DNA of 6,499 nucleotides from Clostridia bacterium (GCA_017554835.1 JAFZHO010000098.1:1-6499); one strand, 5' to 3'. Shown: positions 1 to 6,168, counted from the stretch's first letter. Notes: a model not told the origin generated them from the letters alone. Numbers and translations are program-made.

Positions 1-422
1 AATTCTTTTGCCTCTATCTCAACTTGGAAACCGGGAATTGAAGAGAGTTTATCAACTGTTCCCCCCGTATGACCAAGTCCACGGCCGGACATTTTCGCAA
101 TTCTACCACCACAAGCGGCAACAATAGGCGCAATAACGAGGGTGGTTTTATCTCCTACGCCACCCGTGCTATGCTTATCAACCTTTATTCCCTCAATGGC
201 AGATAAATCCATCATATCTCCTGATTTTGCCATCGCCATAGTCAGATCAAGAGTCTCTCTCTCGGAAAGACCTCTGAAATATATTGCCATAAGAAGAGCC
301 GACATCTGATAATCAGGGATAGTGCCCTTTGTATATCCCTCTATAATATAATCGATTTCCTCTTTTGAAAGTGCATCGCCTTTTCGTTTTTTCATTATTA
401 AATCAAACATACGAAATTCCAT
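1..422 (-). CDS. pdp: Pyrimidine-nucleoside phosphorylase, N-terminal part (cut by window edge)
   Basis: The first 140 residues of a nucleoside phosphorylase that reversibly cleaves thymidine, deoxyuridine or uridine with phosphate to give the base and (deoxy)ribose-1-phosphate; a cytosolic pyrimidine salvage enzyme. I translated it by hand. The N-terminal helical domain resembles my memory of Bacillus Pdp (IPDYQMSALLMAI near residues 36-47, then DLSAIEGIKVDKHSTGGVGD at 72-91). The glycine-rich phosphate-binding segment is KHSTGGVGD (83-91), and the family signature SGRGLGHTGGT lies at 112-122. The signature normally ends D-x-[LIV]-E; here it reads DKLS, so Ser127 replaces the usual Glu. The ATG at 422 is chosen because GAGGTG (428-433) sits 5 nt upstream; a second in-frame ATG at 410 is less well placed. 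The rest, over 280 residues in full-length relatives, lies beyond position 1. Thymidine phosphorylase (DeoA) is the close alternative; resemblance to Bacillus Pdp favours the broad-specificity enzyme. Confidence 0.9.
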   Translation of the reverse strand, partial: MEFRMFDLIMKKRKGDALSKEEIDYIIEGYTKGTIPDYQMSALLMAIYFRGLSERETLDLTMAMAKSGDMMDLSAIEGIKVDKHSTGGVGDKTTLVIAPIVAACGGRIAKMSGRGLGHTGGTVDKLSSIPGFQVEIEAKE

Positions 423-450
423 ACTATCACCTCAATATATATTATACCAC
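423..450 (-). promoter_or_regulatory. Candidate extended -10 promoter for the nucleoside phosphorylase
   Basis: On the minus strand, TGGTATAAT (441-449) matches an extended -10 element (TG-N-TATAAT). The region 17 bp upstream has no good -35 box. An expected start near 434 would leave a leader of only about 12 nt, with GAGGTG almost at the 5' end. A gene-specific promoter is plausible because a terminator for the upstream pflA gene lies directly before it. Confidence 0.45.
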
Positions 451-480
451 ATAAAAAAACGGAAGAACTAATCTTCCGTT
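451..480 (-). terminator. Rho-independent terminator of the pflB-pflA operon
   Basis: A perfect 9-bp inverted repeat, with arms at 472-480 and 458-466 and a 5-nt loop, is followed on the minus strand by a T run (minus-strand TTTTTTTAT at 451-459, partly shared with the arm). The hairpin includes the last codons and TAG stop of pflA. A second T run (483-488) lies on the other side, so it could also work in the plus direction, though no gene is seen reading that way. Confidence 0.8.
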
Positions 481-1178
481 AATTTTTTATTCAGTTCAAG
501 GATTTTTTCTTCCGTAGTTTCGGGAATATCTTCCATAGGAAAGGGTATACCCAGTTTTTTATACTTTTCTGAGCAAAGTTTTCTAAAAGGAAGAAACTCA
601 ATTTTTTCAACGCAGGAAAAGTTTTTCTTTATTTCAAGAAGTTTTTTAATATTTTCCTCGCCGTCGGTAATTCCTTTTACCGTTACCTGCCTTATAATCG
701 TTCTGATATTTCTTTCCTGAAGAAGTTTTAAAAATTCCATCGTCTTTAAAAAAGACCCTTTTGTATATTTCTTATAATCCTCTTTGTTAGTCATTTTTAT
801 ATCAAGAAGGCAAATATCAGTATATCGGAGAAGTTCTTTTACGCTATCGTTTATAATACTTCCCGAAGTATCAAGACAGGTGGAAATCCCCTCAATTTTG
901 CATAGAACAAAAAGCTCTTTAACAAAATCACTCTGAAGTAGCGCCTCACCGCCCGAAACGGTAACGCCACCCTCTTTGCCGAAATAGTTTTTGAACTTTT
1001 TTATTTTTTCAAAAAGTTTTTCAGGAGAAAAAATAGTTCCCCCATCCATATTCCAGGTATCAGGATTATGGCAATAGGCGCATCTTAAATTGCACCCCTG
1101 CATAAAAACTACGCACCGAAGCCCCGGTCCGTCCAAAGTTCCAAGACTCTGGAATGAATGCACTTTGCCTTTTACCAC
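468..1178 (-). CDS. pflA: Pyruvate formate-lyase activating enzyme (radical SAM)
   Basis: A cytosolic radical SAM activase that uses a [4Fe-4S] cluster and S-adenosylmethionine to make a 5'-deoxyadenosyl radical, which abstracts hydrogen from the glycyl-radical residue of PFL. The cluster motif CNLRCAYC places Cys29, Cys33 and Cys36 at the same numbers as in E. coli PflA. GTLDGPGLR (13-21) before it and GGEAL (76-80, SAM binding) after it are typical. The length is 236 residues against about 246 in E. coli, so the protein is complete. The start is a GTG: the family begins a few residues before HSF.S.GT.DGPG, an in-frame TAG lies six codons upstream, and AAGGCGGG sits 7 nt before the GTG. It begins 25 nt after the pflB stop with no terminator between, so the two form an operon. 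The GTG and modest ribosome binding site may hold the activase below PflB. The stop is buried in the operon terminator. Confidence 0.96.
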   Translation of the reverse strand: MVKGKVHSFQSLGTLDGPGLRCVVFMQGCNLRCAYCHNPDTWNMDGGTIFSPEKLFEKIKKFKNYFGKEGGVTVSGGEALLQSDFVKELFVLCKIEGISTCLDTSGSIINDSVKELLRYTDICLLDIKMTNKEDYKKYTKGSFLKTMEFLKLLQERNIRTIIRQVTVKGITDGEENIKKLLEIKKNFSCVEKIEFLPFRKLCSEKYKKLGIPFPMEDIPETTEEKILELNKKLTED

Positions 1179-1194
1179 CTGAAATCCCGCCTTC
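1179..1194 (-). promoter_or_regulatory. Ribosome binding site that fixes the GTG start of pflA
   Basis: Minus-strand AAGGCGGG (1186-1193) is one mismatch away from AAGGAGGG and lies 7 nt before the GTG at 1178. No ATG in the right place competes with it, and an in-frame TAG at 1194-1196 blocks any longer start. Confidence 0.6.
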
Positions 1195-1203
1195 TATCAA
1201 AAA

Positions 1204-3435
1204 TTATATTGAAGTATGGAAAGTTCTTGATATAACTTCCCTCTGCTGTTCTTTAGAAAGTTTATTGAAATGAACGGCATAACCCGAAACTCTTATGGTT
1301 AAATTAGGATATTTTTCGGGATTTTCGTAAGCGTCCATAAGTTTTTCTTTATTAAGAACGTTTACGTTTATATGGTGAGCCCCGTTTTTGAAATATCCGT
1401 CAAGAATGCTGACAAGGTTAGAAACTCTGTTATCCTCTGATTTACCCAAAGTATCAGGAGTAATAGAGAAGGTATTTGAAATACCGTCACGGCAGCAAGC
1501 ATAATCAAGCTTTGAAACGGAGTTAAGAGAAGCCAAAGCACCGTTTTCGTCTCTGTTATGCATTGGGTTTGCACCGGGAGCAAATGGTTCGCCCTTCTTT
1601 CTGCCATCGGGGGTTGAGCCGGTCTTTTTACCATACATTACGTTTGAAGTAATAGTAAGAACAGAAAGAGTATGCTCTGCGTTTCTATAAGTCGGAGTCT
1701 TTTTAAGCTCGTCAGAAACGTTCTGCAAAATACTCTGAGCAATTACGTCAACTCTATCGTCATCATTTCCGTATTTGGGGAATTCGCCTCTTGTATCAAA
1801 ATCCACGATATAGCCGTTTTCATCTCGTTTAACAAAAACTTTTGCATATTTTATAGCACTTAAAGAGTCGGTAATAACGGAAAGTCCTGCAACTCCAAAG
1901 GCCATGAGGCGCTCAACGTCGGTATCATGAAGAGCCATCTGAATTTTTTCGTAAGCGTATTTATCGTGCATATAATGGATGGCGTTCATGGTATTAACGT
2001 AAAGTCGGCAAAGCCATACCATATATTTATCAAGTCGCTGCCATACCTTGTCAAAATCAAGAACCTCATCGGAATAAACCTCCATAGAAGGACCCATATT
2101 AATTCCTGATAAAGTATCGTATCCGCCGTTAAGGGCAAGAAGAAGCATTTTTGGCAAATTGCATCTTGCGCCGAAAAACTGCATCTGCTTACCAACCTTC
2201 ATAGCGGAAACGCAGCAAGCGATTGCATAATCATCCCCATAAACAGGGCGCATAATATCATCGTTTTCGTATTGGATTGAGTCTGTATCGATTGAAACTT
2301 TTGCGCAGAATTTTTTAAATCCCTCGGGAAGCTTCTCAGACCACAAAATAGTAAGGTTAGGTTCCGGAGCAGAGCCAAGGTTATAAAGTGTATTCAAAAT
2401 TCTGAAAGAGTTTTTGGTAACAAGGGGCTTACCATCCGTGCCAACTCCTCCAACTGCCTCAGTAATCCACATTGGGTCTCCACCGAAAAGCTCGTTATAA
2501 TCAGGAGTTCTAAGATGGCGCGCCATACGAAGCTTCATAACGAAATCGTCTATAATCTCCTGGGCTTGTTTTTCGTTTAAAATTCCTTTTTCAAAATCTC
2601 TTTCGATATAAATATCAAAGAAAGTTGAAACTCTTCCAAGAGACATGGCAGCACCGTTCTGCTCTTTAATAGCGGCAAGATAAGCAAAATAAGTCCACTG
2701 AACTGCCTCTTTTGCGTTAGTTGCAGGAAGTGAAATATCATAACCATACATTGATGCCATTTCTTTAAGCATATTCAGAAAGCTAATCTGCTGATGAAGC
2801 TCCTCAAGAAGTCGGATATTATCAACGTCCATATCAAGAAGACCTTTTTCTGCCTTATCTTTTTCTTTTTCTTCAATAAGTTTATCAACGCCATATAGGG
2901 CAACTCTTCTGTAATCACCGATGATTCTTCCTCTGCCGTATGCATCGGGAAGCCCCGTAATAACGCCACTTTTACGGGCTTTTCTCATTTCGTCGGTATA
3001 AACGCGGAAAACTCCGTCGTTATGAGTTGTTCTATACTGGAATTCGTTCTCGATTTTTTCGGATAGTTTATATCCGTATGCCTCGCAGGCCTGGCGAGCC
3101 ATTCTGATTCCGCCAAAGGGGTTTACTCCTCTTTTAAGGGGTCTATTAGTCTGAAGACCTACGATTATCTCGTTTTCTTTATCAAGATAACCGGGTTTAT
3201 AGTTTGTTAAAGAAGAAACGGTAGTGGTATCAATATCAACTACTCCGCCATACTCTCTTTCAAGGCGCAAAAGAGTGTTAAGACGGTCTGTAAGCATTTT
3301 AGTTCTCTCAGTGGGGCCCTCTAAAAAGCTATCGTCGCCTTCGTAAAGTTTATAGTTATTCAAAATAAAGTCGGATACGTTAATCTCCTCTTGCCATTTA
3401 CCCTTATTAAATCCGCTCCATTGTTCAAAATTCAT
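1204..3435 (-). CDS. pflB: Formate C-acetyltransferase (pyruvate formate-lyase)
   Basis: A glycyl-radical enzyme of anaerobic fermentation: pyruvate + CoA gives acetyl-CoA + formate, in the cytosol. All catalytic landmarks are present. The adjacent active-site cysteines are Cys407 and Cys408 (ACCVSAMKVGKQ). The C-terminal radical domain holds RVSGYAV with the radical-carrying glycine at Gly718, 25 residues from the end, the same offset as in E. coli PflB (Gly734 of 759). The protein ends TFHTSI. At 743 residues it is full length. The Cys-Cys pair and the RVSGYAV-type ending indicate true PFL rather than a glycerol or choline trimethylamine-lyase relative. The ATG at 3435 is preceded by AAGGAGG (3443-3449) with 7-nt spacing, a strong site. 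It is the first gene of a pflB-pflA operon under a consensus promoter and a ZTP riboswitch-terminator. The radical makes the enzyme oxygen-sensitive, implying a strictly or facultatively anaerobic host. Confidence 0.98.
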   Translation of the reverse strand: MNFEQWSGFNKGKWQEEINVSDFILNNYKLYEGDDSFLEGPTERTKMLTDRLNTLLRLEREYGGVVDIDTTTVSSLTNYKPGYLDKENEIIVGLQTNRPLKRGVNPFGGIRMARQACEAYGYKLSEKIENEFQYRTTHNDGVFRVYTDEMRKARKSGVITGLPDAYGRGRIIGDYRRVALYGVDKLIEEKEKDKAEKGLLDMDVDNIRLLEELHQQISFLNMLKEMASMYGYDISLPATNAKEAVQWTYFAYLAAIKEQNGAAMSLGRVSTFFDIYIERDFEKGILNEKQAQEIIDDFVMKLRMARHLRTPDYNELFGGDPMWITEAVGGVGTDGKPLVTKNSFRILNTLYNLGSAPEPNLTILWSEKLPEGFKKFCAKVSIDTDSIQYENDDIMRPVYGDDYAIACCVSAMKVGKQMQFFGARCNLPKMLLLALNGGYDTLSGINMGPSMEVYSDEVLDFDKVWQRLDKYMVWLCRLYVNTMNAIHYMHDKYAYEKIQMALHDTDVERLMAFGVAGLSVITDSLSAIKYAKVFVKRDENGYIVDFDTRGEFPKYGNDDDRVDVIAQSILQNVSDELKKTPTYRNAEHTLSVLTITSNVMYGKKTGSTPDGRKKGEPFAPGANPMHNRDENGALASLNSVSKLDYACCRDGISNTFSITPDTLGKSEDNRVSNLVSILDGYFKNGAHHINVNVLNKEKLMDAYENPEKYPNLTIRVSGYAVHFNKLSKEQQREVISRTFHTSI

Positions 3436-3463
3436 ATTTATTCCTCCTTGGTTCTATATAATC

Positions 3464-3505
3464 AAAAAGGCAATTTCGTAACTCTATTAAAGTAACAAAA
3501 TTGCC
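3464..3505 (-). terminator. Riboswitch-controlled intrinsic terminator (attenuator) in the pflB leader
   Basis: On the minus strand a 15-bp arm at 3491-3505 (GGCAATTTTGTTACT) pairs with 3469-3483 (AGTTACGAAATTGCC) with one mismatch and one G-U pair, around a 7-nt loop. TTTTT (3464-3468) follows at once. It ends 14 nt before the pflB ribosome binding site, so termination here would stop pflB-pflA transcription. Its first three bases, GGC (3503-3505), are also the 3' strand of the last aptamer helix, so aptamer and terminator are mutually exclusive. Confidence 0.85.
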
Positions 3506-3576
3506 CAGACGGTCGGCTTACAAGTTTTATGTTTCCCCGTGGTAACCCACTTATTCCGTCAGTAACATAAAACCTA
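3503..3576 (-). ncRNA. ZMP/ZTP riboswitch aptamer (pfl motif)
   Basis: The minus-strand leader fits the ZTP riboswitch. P1 is a perfect 10-bp helix, GTTTTATGTT (3564-3573) with AACATAAAAC (3524-3533), extendable by two pairs. Inside it is a GTGG-GTTA-CCAC hairpin (3539-3550) followed by the conserved ACCACGGGGAAAC segment. A linker leads to a small P3 hairpin, GCC (3515-3517) with GGC (3503-3505), whose loop carries CCGTC (3508-3512). That loop can form a pseudoknot with GACGG (3556-3560). The 3' end matches the conserved CCGnCTGGGCA. Known members bind the purine intermediate ZMP or ZTP, a signal of 10-formyl-tetrahydrofolate shortage, and turn gene expression on. The overlap with the terminator points to the same logic here. 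A THF riboswitch was considered and does not fit these conserved segments. Confidence 0.9.
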
Positions 3577-3586
3577 TTAAATTTTA

Positions 3587-3622
3587 TATCATCAGTATAA
3601 ACCTTTAAAAACCTTCTGTCAA
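3587..3622 (-). promoter_or_regulatory. Housekeeping-sigma promoter of pflB-pflA
   Basis: On the minus strand, TTGACA (3617-3622) is separated by exactly 17 bp from TATACT (3594-3599). The predicted start is near 3587, giving a leader of about 150 nt that contains the whole aptamer and terminator. It is the strongest promoter match in the window. Confidence 0.85.
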
Positions 3623-3660
3623 TATACTTATAGCATAAAAATCAACATAATAAAGAAGAA

Positions 3661-3713
3661 TTTATTATAATAAACACCAATGATATGGGACAACTTTATC
3701 TACTAAAATAGTA
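3661..3713. promoter_or_regulatory. Two A/T-rich palindromes upstream of the pflB promoter
   Basis: TTTATTATAATAAA (3661-3674) is a perfect 14-bp palindrome about 40 bp upstream of the -35 box. TACTA-AAA-TAGTA (3701-3713) has perfect 5-bp arms. Either could be an operator, but both are A/T-only or nearly so in an A/T-rich region and may be chance. The second lies just after the stop of the PflX-type gene but lacks a T run, so it is not a good terminator. Confidence 0.25.
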
Positions 3714-3717
3714 TACA

Positions 3718-4602
3718 TTAAAAATCAATCCCTGTCAAGTCAAAGTCAGGAATGAAATTTTCGCCAACTGAGGTTTTATTTTGAAAATACCCTTCAAAAG
3801 AATATTCCTCGGCTTTTTTCAGAACTTTTTCATACTCGTAGGTGGTAACGGTTCTTTTAAGTTCGGGAAAATCCTCTATATATCCCATAGGAGTATATTG
3901 GCTCATTAAACTGAAAAGAAAATCCTCTTTTGAATAATTCTCATTGAGAAATTCAAGAATAGATAGGGAATCTCTATAACAGCAAGGCATAACAAGATGC
4001 CTTATTATAACCCCTTTTTTCAGAAGTCCGTTTTCAAAAAGGGGTTTTCCTTTTGTTTTTATCATTAAATCAAGAGATTTTTTCACTTTTTCAAAGTAAT
4101 CGGGGCAGTTCATATATTTTTTCGAAAGCCCGCTATCAAAAAATTTTATATCCGTAAGATAAATATCAACGTAGGGGTCAAGAGCTTTTATTATTTCTGC
4201 GTCATCGTAGCCCGACGTATTATAGCAAACGGGGATAGAAAGCTTATCTTTAACTAAATCAAGGGCGTTTATTATATTTTTCGAAAAATGAGACGGAGTG
4301 ACAAGGTTAATATTATGAGCACCTTTTTCCTGAAGTTGGAGAAAAATTTCCGAAAGTCGCTTATCGGATATCTCCACCCCGAAATTCTCGTGGGAAATTT
4401 TATGATTCTGGCAAAAACAGCATCTTAAATTACACCCAGAAAAGAAAACCGTGCCCGACCCATTTTCTCCCGAAATGCAGGGTTCTTCCCATAAATGAAG
4501 ATACGCTTTTGAAACTTTTGCTTTTTCGCCCGATTTGCAAAATCCACTGAAATTTTCTCTTTCGCCGCCGCATTTTCGAGGACAGTCAAAGCATTTACTC
4601 AT
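3718..4602 (-). CDS. PflX-family radical SAM protein (putative PFL-activase-like)
   Basis: A 294-residue radical SAM protein related to the uncharacterised PflX family (COG1313), often labelled as a putative pyruvate formate-lyase activating enzyme. The radical SAM cluster motif is CNLRCCFC, with Cys57, Cys61 and Cys64, preceded by GTVFFSG (50-56). A separate N-terminal cysteine set, Cys4, Cys7, Cys11 and Cys22 (CFDCPRKC...FC), is typical of this family and may bind metal or a second cluster. The GTLDGPG segment of true PflA is absent, so it is not a duplicate pflA. The substrate is unknown; its place upstream of pflB on the same strand suggests, but does not show, a glycyl-radical link. The 115-bp gap from its stop to the pflB predicted start region, plus pflB's own promoter, argues against tight co-transcription. 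The ATG at 4602 has AGGGGTG (4608-4614) 5 nt upstream. I see no good terminator after it. Confidence 0.85.
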   Translation of the reverse strand: MSKCFDCPRKCGGERENFSGFCKSGEKAKVSKAYLHLWEEPCISGENGSGTVFFSGCNLRCCFCQNHKISHENFGVEISDKRLSEIFLQLQEKGAHNINLVTPSHFSKNIINALDLVKDKLSIPVCYNTSGYDDAEIIKALDPYVDIYLTDIKFFDSGLSKKYMNCPDYFEKVKKSLDLMIKTKGKPLFENGLLKKGVIIRHLVMPCCYRDSLSILEFLNENYSKEDFLFSLMSQYTPMGYIEDFPELKRTVTTYEYEKVLKKAEEYSFEGYFQNKTSVGENFIPDFDLTGIDF

Positions 4603-4697
4603 ATTATCACCCCTTTTTATTTAATTATATAATTTATACTTTAAAAAATCTATATAATATGATAAAATAATAAAAAACGTTTTTTGAGGTATTATAT
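4603..4697. promoter_or_regulatory. Divergent promoter region between the PflX-type gene and the epimerase
   Basis: This 95-bp gap separates genes on opposite strands, so it should hold two promoters. For the plus strand, TATAAT (4653-4658) or TAAAAT (4663-4668) could be -10 boxes. For the minus strand, TATAAT (4624-4629) or TATAAA (4633-4638) could. No convincing -35 partner is seen for any of them, and the region is so A/T-rich that chance matches are expected. GAGGT (4686-4690) is the likely epimerase ribosome binding site. Confidence 0.4.
4672..4685. repeat. Perfect palindrome AAAAAACGTTTTTT in the epimerase leader
   Basis: A 14-bp perfect palindrome lies between the candidate -10 boxes and the GAGGT ribosome binding site of the epimerase gene, where a repressor could act. 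With a run of six A and six T it may instead be simple sequence. No known regulator is recognised from it. Confidence 0.3.
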
Positions 4698-5795
4698 ATG
4701 AAAAAAGTAATGCTCGTTTTCGGAACAAGACCCGAAGCTATAAAAATGTGTCCCCTTGTCAACGAACTTAAATCCCGCGAAAATTTGAAAACTATTGTTT
4801 GCGTTACGGGGCAGCACCGTCAGATGCTTGATATGGTTCTTGAGGCCTTTGACGTTACTCCCGACTATGACCTTTCTATTATGAAGGATAAGCAGACTCT
4901 TTTCGATGTAACGACGAATATTCTGAATAATATTAAAGAAGTCCTTGAAAAAGAAGCGCCCGACGTTGTTTTGGTTCACGGCGATACTTCTACCACTTTT
5001 GTAACTGCCCTTGCATGCTTCTATCTTCAGATTCCCGTTGGGCACGTTGAGGCAGGGCTTCGAACCTATAATATCTACTCCCCATTCCCCGAAGAGTTTA
5101 ATAGACAAGCAGTGGGAATCGTTTCAAGATTCAATTTCGCTCCTACTGAAATGTCAAGAGATAACCTTCTTAAAGAGGGCAAAAACCCTGAAACAATTTT
5201 TATAACGGGTAATACCGCTATCGACGCTCTTAAAACAACCGTTAAAGATGATTATTCCCACGAAATTCTTGACTGGGCATCTGATTCCCGTCTGATTATG
5301 CTCACTGCCCACAGAAGAGAAAATCTTGGTCAGCCGCTTAGAAATATGTTCAGCGCTATTAAGAGAATCGTTGATGAAACTCCCGATATAAAAGTTATTT
5401 ACCCTATTCATATGAATCCCGTTGTCCGTCAGGCAGCTGCAGAGATTTTGGGAAATCACGATAGAATCAGAATCATCGACCCACTTGACGTTCTTGATTT
5501 CCATAACTTCCTTGCAAGGTCCTATCTGATTTTGACAGATAGCGGCGGAATTCAGGAGGAAGCCCCCTCTCTTGGAAAACCTGTTCTTGTTATGAGAGAT
5601 ACAACCGAGCGCCCCGAAGGTATCAAAGCAGGAACTTTGAAACTTGTTGGAACAAGTGAGGAAACTATCTATAACGAGTTCAAAAAACTTCTGACAGACA
5701 AAACAGAATACGATAAAATGAGCAAGGCATCAAACCCCTACGGCGATGGACTTGCCTGCAAACGAATCGGAGATATTCTCGAAAATAATTTATAA
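4698..5795 (+). CDS. wecB: UDP-N-acetylglucosamine 2-epimerase (non-hydrolysing)
   Basis: A cytosolic enzyme interconverting UDP-GlcNAc and UDP-ManNAc, the precursor for teichoic acid linkage units, capsules and other surface glycans; called mnaA in Bacillus and wecB in enteric bacteria. The 365 residues form the two-domain GT-B-like fold of the family. Visible motifs are GTRPE (9-13), GQHRQM (38-43), HGDTST (94-99) with Asp96, GHVEAGLR (115-122) with Glu118, FPEEFNRQ (130-137), TAHRREN (203-209) with His205, HMNP (238-241) and LTDSGGIQEEAPSLGKP (279-295) for nucleotide binding. These correspond to the catalytic Asp, Glu and His of characterised epimerases. The length is normal and no residue looks disrupted. 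The ATG at 4698 fits the family N-terminus and has GAGGT 7 nt upstream. It is the only plus-strand gene here and ends in its own terminator, so it looks monocistronic. No glycan genes are visible beside it to reveal the polymer. The hydrolysing epimerase (NeuC-type) is less likely given these motifs. Confidence 0.96.
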   Translation: MKKVMLVFGTRPEAIKMCPLVNELKSRENLKTIVCVTGQHRQMLDMVLEAFDVTPDYDLSIMKDKQTLFDVTTNILNNIKEVLEKEAPDVVLVHGDTSTTFVTALACFYLQIPVGHVEAGLRTYNIYSPFPEEFNRQAVGIVSRFNFAPTEMSRDNLLKEGKNPETIFITGNTAIDALKTTVKDDYSHEILDWASDSRLIMLTAHRRENLGQPLRNMFSAIKRIVDETPDIKVIYPIHMNPVVRQAAAEILGNHDRIRIIDPLDVLDFHNFLARSYLILTDSGGIQEEAPSLGKPVLVMRDTTERPEGIKAGTLKLVGTSEETIYNEFKKLLTDKTEYDKMSKASNPYGDGLACKRIGDILENNL

Positions 5796-5812
5796 TAAAT
5801 AGCCACATGCAT

Positions 5813-5845
5813 AACCACCTCGTAGATTGAGGTGGTTTTTCTTTT
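5813..5845 (+). terminator. Rho-independent terminator of the epimerase gene
   Basis: A perfect 9-bp stem, AACCACCTC (5813-5821) with GAGGTGGTT (5829-5837), has a 7-nt loop and is followed by TTTCTTTT. It lies 17 nt after the epimerase stop, which isolates that gene from the repeat cluster beyond. Confidence 0.9.
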
Positions 5846-5849
5846 GAAT

Positions 5850-5980
5850 GGCCCCCTTGCCTAAAGGGGCTGGCTAAACGAAGCGAAGACTGGGGGATTC
5901 TTTTTATATAGATCTTTTTTCTATATTTTTTGAATCCCTCCACCACTATCGTGGTCCCCCTCCCTTTAGGCAAGGGAGGC
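5850..5980. repeat. MITE-like element, copy 1
   Basis: A 131-bp element with terminal inverted repeats: GCCCCCTTGCCTAAAGGG (5851-5868) pairs with CCCTTTAGGCAAGGGAGGC (5962-5980 region) except for one extra base. Nested inside are GGATTC (5895-5900) with GAATCC (5932-5937), ATATAG (5906-5911) with CTATAT (5921-5926), and a small hairpin ACCAC-TATC-GTGGT (5942-5955). The whole can fold into a long hairpin. It encodes no protein. No clear target-site duplication is seen. Confidence 0.8.
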
Positions 5981-5985
5981 GTTTT

Positions 5986-6011
5986 CTCGGACAGTCGAGG
6001 GAGGAAAGTCC
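5986..6011 (+). other. Short RNase P RNA-like fragment (tentative)
   Basis: GGACAGTCG (5989-5997) followed by GAGGAAAGTCC (6001-6011) resembles the start of bacterial RNase P RNA, where GACAGUCG is followed by the conserved GAGGAAAGUCC. Nothing downstream resembles the rest of that RNA, so at most this is a remnant. Chance similarity is quite possible. Confidence 0.2.
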
Positions 6012-6042
6012 CAACAATCTCACCCAAGCGCAATTCATCATT

Positions 6043-6070
6043 GTAGGGGCGGGGTTCCATCCCCGCCCGC
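6043..6070. repeat. GTAG-edged palindrome A
   Basis: GTAG is followed by a perfect 8-bp inverted repeat, GGGCGGGG (6047-6054) and CCCCGCCC (6061-6068), around a TTCCAT loop, then GC. It is one of four units in this block with the same edge and loop but different arms. Confidence 0.75.
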
Positions 6071-6096
6071 AAACACACAAAGCATTATTTAACGCC

Positions 6097-6121
6097 GTAG
6101 GAAACGCATTTATGCGTTCCG
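6097..6121. repeat. GTAG-edged palindrome B (imperfect)
   Basis: GTAG is followed by an arm containing ACGCAT (6104-6109), loop TT, and ATGCGT (6112-6117). The outer GGA/TCC pairs continue with one bulged A. It is the weakest member of the set, but it has the same edge and an ATTTAT centre. Confidence 0.55.
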
Positions 6122-6123
6122 AT

Positions 6124-6152
6124 GACGGAAGGGATAAATCCCTTCCCTACAA
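6124..6152 (-). repeat. GTAG-edged palindrome C, inverted orientation
   Basis: A perfect 9-bp inverted repeat, GGAAGGGAT (6127-6135) and ATCCCTTCC (6138-6146), has a 2-nt loop. Read on the minus strand it begins with GTAGG (6145-6149), so it is the same design in the opposite orientation. It lies directly beside palindrome B. Confidence 0.7.
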
Positions 6153-6168
6153 TACATAATTTTTCTTC

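Noticed and set aside
1672..2109. Plus-strand open frames opposite pflB
   Set aside because: Antisense shadows of a gene with complete family motifs; no ribosome binding sites or domains.
3464..3576. Possible tetrahydrofolate (THF) riboswitch
   Set aside because: The conserved ACCACGGGGAAAC and CCGTCTGGGCA segments and the P1/pseudoknot layout match the ZTP class, not the THF class.
3701..3717. Terminator for the PflX-type gene
   Set aside because: The TACTA/TAGTA stem is only 5 bp, A/T-rich, and has no following T run on the minus strand.
3600..3720. Rex or FNR/CRP-type operator upstream of pflB
   Set aside because: I looked for TTGTGAA...TTCACAA and TTGAT-N4-ATCAA patterns and found none close enough to call.
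4692..5108. A 138-residue minus-strand open frame inside the epimerase gene
   Set aside because: It is a shadow of the well-supported epimerase reading on the plus strand and has no recognisable motif.
5680..6078. A 132-residue minus-strand open frame across the epimerase 3' end and the repeat cluster
   Set aside because: It overlaps the real epimerase gene and its terminator antisense, runs through MITE-like and palindromic repeats, has an arginine/proline-rich composition with no motif, and lacks a ribosome binding site.
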